Positions 26,806-31,418 of a stretch of 31,418 nucleotides of DNA are shown here, in pieces. This stretch comes from a virus. Positions within the stretch are counted from its first letter, which is position 1; the number at the start of each line of letters is the position of its first letter. The DNA is taken from the IMG/VR virus record IMGVR_UViG_3300040801_003853, positions 1 to 31,418 of that record; one strand, given 5' to 3'. The notes under the pieces are model-generated. The model was not told where the DNA came from. It did no database searches and saw nothing but the letters and a program-made list of their open reading frames with translations. A program made the position numbers and the translations under genes.

Positions 26806-29763
26806 ATGACAAAAAGATTATCAGTTACAACACCTTATATGAATTGGAGAAATGGGCAAATGGTAGCCCAAGAAGACCTGAATTTTGAACAAACTCATAA
26901 TTTAAATTCTAATTCAGCTATCGTTAATAATTTTTTCGGTTCTGGCTTAATTGCATATAGCCCAACAAGACAAGTTATATTTGATTCGTCAAATTTAAGC
27001 TCCGCTCAACAAGCCCTGGTTACAAGTAACAATTTCGATGGAAGAGGAATCTCTCCTCATGGTCAACCAACAGATACGTCTCTAGGACATCAATTAGAAA
27101 TTAATTTAACGGGAGCGGAGGTTTCCTTAAGAAACTCTATTAAAATTTGTATAATAGGCTTAGACTTCGAAGGAAGCCTACAATATGAATTCTTCTACTT
27201 TCATAAAAACGAGATTCAAGTTAGTAAAAAACATTTTACAAATGTAATAACATTATTGTTTAATGATTTTAAGGGTAATCAAAATTGCAGTAAAGACCTT
27301 GGAGGTAAGATTATTATAAAGGAAGCTTTACCTATGCAATTATCAAGAGATGCAATTACAGCTTCTCAAAATCTTGAGCCTAATTTATTTTTTAGAGATT
27401 TTAAAGTTGTAGATCAAAGTTTAGGACCAAATCCAAGCACTACATTATCTTTAACATTACAAGCGGCTATAGGTAGTTCTTATAGTGTTGATTCTTTAAA
27501 TATTAATACAACATGGTTAAATAAAAAATCTCTTGCAAATGATATTTCAACAAGATTTGGTCAAAAATTTAAAGCTAAAGTAACAAATATTCAAAAAGTT
27601 AGAGTATTATTAGGAGTAGAAAGAAATCTTTCCGTGCCATCAAGTCAATATTTTAATTGGTCCGGAAACATAATATTAAGTATACATGCTTTACAAACAT
27701 CCGTATCATGCCCTACCGATGTTACTCCAGATGATGCTATAGATTTTGATCCAGAACCTACAGCCTTAGCTCAAATAGTTATAACTCAAAACACTTTAGC
27801 TCAAAAAGGTATAACATTAACCGATGTAGCCCAACCTATAGATTTTGTATTTACAAATACAAAAGTTGGAGGATATACAAACACAGGTATCTTAAAGAAT
27901 AATTATTACATAGTTACTATTCAAAGAGCTGGAGATGCATCTACCGGAACTATATTCACATTAACAGGTAGAGATTTTGCTGAAAATTCTGTATATTCTC
28001 AATTTAATGGAACGTCATGGACCGATGATACAACTCAAGACATGTGGTTTGAAGTATACTCTGACGCTTTAAAAGCTGCCGATGGTATGGGGTATGATGC
28101 TGGAAATAGTTTATCTATAGATAAAACAGCAGTAAATTCAAATACCGGAGTAACTTATGATTATGTTGAAGATGGAATTGGTTTTGCTAATAATGGTCAA
28201 GATGTATTAAATTATACCGTAGCTCAATCTATAAATGATCTTATAACTATCACTCAAGACGAAAGAACCGGCGGAAATGTTTATTCCCAAGTAACAAATA
28301 AAGCCGAATTAAGCTCATTAACAAGTTCCGAAAAAAGTTCTCTTGAATCTACAGAAGATCCAATAATTTTAGGTTGTTCTTACGATATAAATAATAAAAG
28401 CTCCGCAACATTAACCGGAACTCAAAAATATATTGGATTAACATCATCAAATGAATTCTGTATTGTTGATCCAGACGCAGCTTTGAAATTATATAATTTG
28501 GTTGGGTCTGTCTTTACTCCAAACACAGCAAACGCTAATTCAAACCAATATTATGTGTATAAAACTAATTTATGTATTGATGGTTACGGTGACCTAAATG
28601 GCGATAGTTATGTTTCATATGATGACGTTCAAAGAGCAAATGCTTTATTAGGAGAAGATATAAATAATGCCACAACTCAAGCAAAAATAGCCGCTGGAAC
28701 TATATCGGCTCTTGAAATAATAAGAGCGGACGTAGATGGAGATGGAGTTGTAGATGCTTCCGATATAGCCGCAATTAATGGATTATATACAAAAGATCAA
28801 AGCGTAATATTACCTTATGGTGCTACTTTTGAAAGATTATGTTTATATGTAGAAAATCTAAATGGAAGAAATGATGGTTATCATTCTTGTGGAGAAGGTT
28901 ATGCGAGAATATATAATCCTCAGCCCACCTCAACTTACTACACTACACTTGATGCGTATCAAAAATTGTGGTATGGGTATCCCGTTCCAGTTAACATTCC
29001 TGGAAATGAATCAGCATTAACTACCGTTCCATTTGTAGATGTTAATTTTAGATTAGATATCTCTCCATCATGGCGAGAAGAATATGTTAAAGTACATAGT
29101 ACAGGAAGATTACTTCCTTGTACATTTACTAACTTAACTGGACCTACAATAAATGATTGTTCAGATCCTGAAAAGTTTTATTGTGGATTATTAGAAAAGA
29201 GTAATACATGTAAAGGTGGAGAAAATATATTATTTACTCCTAATTTAATGATTGGAGATGGTGGGCAGATATTAGCTCCAGACGGAAGTAATCATAAGAT
29301 AGATTTTGAATCTAAAAAAATTATATTAACTTTACCTGATGAGGTAATGATAAATAAAAGTATAGATGTTTTTAGTGTATTTGCAGCTGAAGAACCTGGT
29401 TCTAATGGGTTTACGAGTTATGGATATCCAGCCGCTAAATTTGCGGATTGTTCTTATGTACAATCTACCGCTTTAAGTAATGATCAAGTTAGATTTAATG
29501 TTTATATAGCCAGCTTAAATCAACAATTGGATGGGTATGAGGATGGGTATGGCTATGGCATAATCGCTGATGCGCTTTTAGGTGCATATATGAACCAAAC
29601 AACTGGAGTATTAACAATAACTTCCACAAATGTTAATGAAGATTTAACCATCCCATCTCAAAATTGTAAAATTATTATTGATGTTTTACTTAAAAAAGGA
29701 GGTTGGGTTAACAAACAAACCGATGTATCTCCAAATGAAGTTATAGAATTATTTGGATTGTAA
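26806..29763 (+). CDS. Peripheral tail/baseplate protein with a dockerin-like calcium-binding pair
   Basis: This 985-residue protein is the last gene of the rightward run. The N-terminus (PYMNWRNGQMVAQEDLNFEQ) resembles the start of many phage tail proteins. A long beta-rich middle follows, with an acidic link near 300. Residues about 596-607 (DLNGDSYVSYDD) and 642-653 (DVDGDGVVDASD) are two canonical dockerin loops with Asp/Asn/Ser at positions 1, 3, 5, 9 and 12. Each is followed by a short helix (VQRANALLG; IAAINGLYT), the duplicated F-hand layout of dockerins. About ten cysteines lie in the C-terminal 400 residues, including NDCSDPEKFYCGLLEKSNTC. The C-terminal 150 residues look like a cohesin- or carbohydrate-binding-module-like beta sandwich (KIILTLPDEVMI; LTITSTNVNEDLTI), but this is weak. 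AGGA lies 10-13 bases before ATG 26806. Position suggests a receptor-side tail part. Confidence 0.6.
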   Translation: MTKRLSVTTPYMNWRNGQMVAQEDLNFEQTHNLNSNSAIVNNFFGSGLIAYSPTRQVIFDSSNLSSAQQALVTSNNFDGRGISPHGQPTDTSLGHQLEINLTGAEVSLRNSIKICIIGLDFEGSLQYEFFYFHKNEIQVSKKHFTNVITLLFNDFKGNQNCSKDLGGKIIIKEALPMQLSRDAITASQNLEPNLFFRDFKVVDQSLGPNPSTTLSLTLQAAIGSSYSVDSLNINTTWLNKKSLANDISTRFGQKFKAKVTNIQKVRVLLGVERNLSVPSSQYFNWSGNIILSIHALQTSVSCPTDVTPDDAIDFDPEPTALAQIVITQNTLAQKGITLTDVAQPIDFVFTNTKVGGYTNTGILKNNYYIVTIQRAGDASTGTIFTLTGRDFAENSVYSQFNGTSWTDDTTQDMWFEVYSDALKAADGMGYDAGNSLSIDKTAVNSNTGVTYDYVEDGIGFANNGQDVLNYTVAQSINDLITITQDERTGGNVYSQVTNKAELSSLTSSEKSSLESTEDPIILGCSYDINNKSSATLTGTQKYIGLTSSNEFCIVDPDAALKLYNLVGSVFTPNTANANSNQYYVYKTNLCIDGYGDLNGDSYVSYDDVQRANALLGEDINNATTQAKIAAGTISALEIIRADVDGDGVVDASDIAAINGLYTKDQSVILPYGATFERLCLYVENLNGRNDGYHSCGEGYARIYNPQPTSTYYTTLDAYQKLWYGYPVPVNIPGNESALTTVPFVDVNFRLDISPSWREEYVKVHSTGRLLPCTFTNLTGPTINDCSDPEKFYCGLLEKSNTCKGGENILFTPNLMIGDGGQILAPDGSNHKIDFESKKIILTLPDEVMINKSIDVFSVFAAEEPGSNGFTSYGYPAAKFADCSYVQSTALSNDQVRFNVYIASLNQQLDGYEDGYGYGIIADALLGAYMNQTTGVLTITSTNVNEDLTIPSQNCKIIIDVLLKKGGWVNKQTDVSPNEVIELFGL
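28591..28764 (+). other. Dockerin type I-like duplicated calcium-binding domain (sub-feature)
   Basis: The two 12-residue loops begin at 28591 and 28729 and are 46 residues apart. Usual dockerin spacing is nearer 30-35, and the extra length is a helical linker (NNATTQAKIAAGTISALEII). The first loop has Y and D, the second A and S, at positions 10-11, the residues that set cohesin choice in cellulosomal dockerins. Confidence 0.75.
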
Positions 29764-31143
29764 TATTTCTCCCCAATTTTTTAATAATAATTCCATTTCT
29801 TTTATAGTTAAATTATTTTTTATAACATTAGCTCTATATGATATAAACCACACGTTATTTTTTACGTAACCTAATTTTGGAATAAATCTATCCAAGGTTG
29901 GAGATGTGGATGTTAATTTATTAATACCTTTTTTTAGTTTTACATTTAGAACTGGGCACATTCCGTTTGCTGGATAAATTATTTTTAAATATTCTTTATC
30001 TATATTGAATGGTAAATTATATTTTTCGGCTCTCATTTTAGCACTATAAAGAACAGATCCTAAACTTACCTCTAATTTTTTATTTGGAGTTTTATCTATA
30101 TTAATTGAGAATTTTTTTAAATTTTCAACTATATTTTTATATTCATAAAATGTTGCGTTATTTTTAGATACATTTGCTTTACATGATACGATCCATACAT
30201 TTCCCATTATATATCCTTTATTTGGATCTATTCTATCTAATGTAAAAGAATTATAAAAAACTGTTTCTTTACCAACCTGCATTGGTATTTCTAATAAAGG
30301 ACAAATGTTATTTTCTGGAAATAGGCTTTTTACATAATCAATAGTTAGGTTGAAATCTAAATTTTTTTTATTTGCCCTTCTACGGGCATTTCTAAATAAA
30401 TAATATTCAGGATGGTTTTCTTGAAAATTTCTATATTTTTTTTTACGTATTTGTGTATAGCATTTATTACATATATTTGCAGAATATAAAAATTGATTTC
30501 CTGGTTTTGTACTTTTACAAATTTTACATATATTTTCTATCATTTTTATTCTATTTTGTTTTCGTACTTTTATATTTTTTTTCATACAAGATATACAAAT
30601 TGAACAGTCTTTATAAAATTTTTTAATATCTTTTAATCTATTACAATTTGTACATTTAAAATTTTTTAATTTAGAACGTCTAATTCTTCTTTCTTCTTTT
30701 TCTTTATTTTTACAGGATTTACAATGAGAAGTGTTTTTGAAAAAACTTTTTTTAGATTTTATTTTTTTACACTTTGGACAAATACGCTCTGAACTATTTA
30801 AATCAGAACATTTGGAGAATTTACCTTTATAAAAATTATTTACTGGTGTTTTTGTCTTACATTGTATTATAAGTTCATCGTTTTTAATTTTGGTTTTGTT
30901 TAATTTAGATTTTCTATATTTTTTATTACATTCTATACAATTTCTTTGTCCTTTACTAAAATCATATATTGGTTTTATTTTTTTACAATGTTTACATTTC
31001 ATAGTATTTAAATTTTTCATTTTTTCAATTTGTTTTTGATATCTTTTTTTCTCAGCTAATCTACTACATTCTTTACATTCAGATCTACCTTTGCGATATT
31101 CTTCTATAGATTTTTTCATTTTACATCTTGAACATATTTTCAT
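29749..31143 (-). CDS. HNH-type homing-endonuclease-like protein with six zinc-ribbon repeats and two tandem nuclease modules
   Basis: This is a leftward gene of 464 residues from ATG 31143-31141; a TTG two codons earlier is the only alternative close by, and neither has a clear ribosome site. The first half holds C-x2-C...C-x2-C ribbons at about 4-26, 50-72, 122-144, 164-186 and 206-228, plus a decayed one at 95-112 with single cysteines. The second half has two copies of one nuclease module. Copy 1 (252-345) has NARRRANKKNLDF, CPLLEIP, TLDRIDPNKGYIMGNVWIVS and ANVSKNN; copy 2 (361-457) has SAKMRAEKYNLPF, CPVLNVK, TLDRFIPKLGYVKNNVWFIS and ANVIKNN. This LDRID...GYxxxNV...N-x2-KN form is known from phage HNH endonucleases in which the usual DH is DR. 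Copy 2 has F-I-P where copy 1 has I-D-P, so it may be inactive. Its 3' end overlaps the tail gene by 15 bp. Confidence 0.8.
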   Translation of the reverse strand: MKICSRCKMKKSIEEYRKGRSECKECSRLAEKKRYQKQIEKMKNLNTMKCKHCKKIKPIYDFSKGQRNCIECNKKYRKSKLNKTKIKNDELIIQCKTKTPVNNFYKGKFSKCSDLNSSERICPKCKKIKSKKSFFKNTSHCKSCKNKEKEERRIRRSKLKNFKCTNCNRLKDIKKFYKDCSICISCMKKNIKVRKQNRIKMIENICKICKSTKPGNQFLYSANICNKCYTQIRKKKYRNFQENHPEYYLFRNARRRANKKNLDFNLTIDYVKSLFPENNICPLLEIPMQVGKETVFYNSFTLDRIDPNKGYIMGNVWIVSCKANVSKNNATFYEYKNIVENLKKFSINIDKTPNKKLEVSLGSVLYSAKMRAEKYNLPFNIDKEYLKIIYPANGMCPVLNVKLKKGINKLTSTSPTLDRFIPKLGYVKNNVWFISYRANVIKNNLTIKEMELLLKNWGEILQSK

Positions 31144-31216
31144 AATCAATTTATATTTTAAAAAACATTTTTTCTTGATTTAAACAAATCTATTTACCTT
31201 AAGTAAAGTTTTTTGA

Positions 31217-31263
31217 CAAGAGAATACGATTTATTTTCGAAAAAAATAGTTTATTTTCTCTTG
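31217..31263. repeat. Inverted repeat CAAGAGAA / TTCTCTTG
   Basis: CAAGAGAA (31217-31224) and TTCTCTTG (31256-31263) are exact 8-bp inverted copies around a 31-nt AT-rich middle. On the plus strand the left arm lies within TTGACAAGAGAA and the right arm runs into TTCTCTTGAC. The arms lie within the candidate promoter region of the HNH gene, so an operator is possible; nothing else supports that. Confidence 0.5.
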
Positions 31264-31290
31264 ACTGATATATTAACTATTAACAGCCTT

Positions 31291-31311
31291 GACAACGAGG
31301 TACGAGTTGTC
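31291..31311. repeat. Hairpin GACAAC-N9-GTTGTC
   Basis: GACAAC (31291-31296) pairs with GTTGTC (31306-31311) around the loop GAGGTACGA. No T-run follows on either strand, so terminator function is unlikely. Confidence 0.5.
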
Positions 31312-31314
31312 CAC

Positions 31315-31372
31315 GAGCGAAGCGAGTTAGAGTGAACGAAGTGAACGACATAATCGAACGAAGTGAGATTAT
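31315..31372. repeat. Three GAA-loop mini-repeats
   Basis: GAGCGAAGCGAG (31315-31326), GTGAACGAAGTGAAC (31332-31346) and CGAACGAAGTGAG (31355-31367) share a core in which two bases pair across GAA: GC-GAA-GC, AC-GAA-GT and AC-GAA-GT. The pairing is kept while the bases differ. The third unit is enclosed by ATAATC (31350-31355) and GATTAT (31367-31372), a further 6-bp inverted repeat. GCGAAGC is known as an exceptionally stable DNA mini-hairpin. Confidence 0.6.
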
Positions 31373-31418
31373 AAGTGAGTAAACTCCTAATTGCTTTGAT
31401 TAATTTAAATTATTTACT

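Larger units (their letters stand above)
31150..31418. other. Non-coding region upstream of the HNH gene
   Basis: No credible reading frame is seen in these 269 bp. The part next to the gene is very AT-rich; the part from about 31290 on is richer in G and contains inverted and direct repeats listed separately. On the minus strand TTGTCA occurs twice, each followed at 17 bases by an AT-rich hexamer: TATATC (-35 at 31294-31289) and TAAATA (-35 at 31217-31212). These are possible but weak promoters for the HNH gene. The motif ATATTAACT (31269-31277) also occurs at about 582-590, upstream of the tail tube gene. Confidence 0.4.

Noticed and set aside
27121-27180. Two neighbouring hairpins (GTTTC/GAAAC and TAGGCTT/AAGCCTA) inside the 26806 gene
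   Set aside because: They are short stems within coding sequence with no repeat elsewhere in the window; chance is a sufficient explanation without conservation data.
621-29763. Altered genetic code, since no gene ends in TGA
   Set aside because: TAA and TAG are both used as stops, tryptophan is read from TGG, and long frames stay open without TGA inside them. Low TGA use fits the strong AT bias; nothing requires recoding.
1-31418. CRISPR array, tRNA or rRNA genes
   Set aside because: No regularly spaced direct repeats and no cloverleaf or rRNA-like stretch was seen; almost all sequence is accounted for by coding frames.

Overview
The window carries a contractile-tail (myovirus-type) tail and baseplate module. 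It comes from an AT-rich double-stranded DNA phage or prophage, probably one with a large genome given the oversized structural proteins. The main block (about 621-29763) is one uninterrupted rightward run of thirteen structural and assembly reading frames. Gaps are mostly 0-10 bp, several starts touch or overlap the preceding stop, and the gene order resembles Bacillus PBSX (xkdM to xkdT), T4 and P2. Every stop seen is TAA or TAG; the long intact frames argue for standard decoding. The host cannot be named. Low GC, strong Shine-Dalgarno sites and a dockerin-like domain would suit a low-GC bacterium such as a Firmicute, but this is inference.

Layout. 1-200 is the right end of an IS200/IS605-type element: the C-terminus of TnpB plus a GC-rich terminal hairpin. 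It has cut into a leftward zinc-ribbon gene of homing-endonuclease-accessory type (remnant 201-468). 469-620 is a divergent intergenic region. Then follow: a tail tube-like protein (621-1280); a pair of tail assembly chaperones joined by a programmed -1 frameshift (1327-1995 and 1989-2327); the tape measure protein (2330-4501); a tube-initiator/hub-adaptor-like protein (4502-5368); a giant hub-like protein (5371-10494); an OB-fold spike-like protein (10501-12801); an unusual protein with long hydrophobic helices (12802-14922); a baseplate protein of unknown family (14930-16429); a gp25-like wedge (16437-16862); a gp6/J-like wedge (16899-20147); a 2216-residue baseplate/adsorption protein with two LamG-like domains (20147-26797); and a 985-residue protein with a dockerin-like calcium-binding pair (26806-29763).

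The right edge holds a leftward gene (29749-31143) for an HNH-type nuclease with six zinc-ribbon repeats and two tandem nuclease modules. It overlaps the 3' end of the last structural gene by 15 bp. Behind it lies about 270 bp of non-coding sequence with several inverted repeats and three GAA-loop mini-repeats. The structural block is thus bracketed by selfish-element-like genes, both on the minus strand.

How it fits together. The chaperones would coat the tape measure while tube subunits polymerise. The adaptor, hub and spike form the axial tip. The gp25-like and gp6-like proteins form the wedge ring. The two large C-terminal-end products are likely peripheral baseplate or receptor-contact parts. 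Sheath, portal, capsid and lysis genes are not in the window. Family calls rest on reading motifs and synteny only; no database search was possible.
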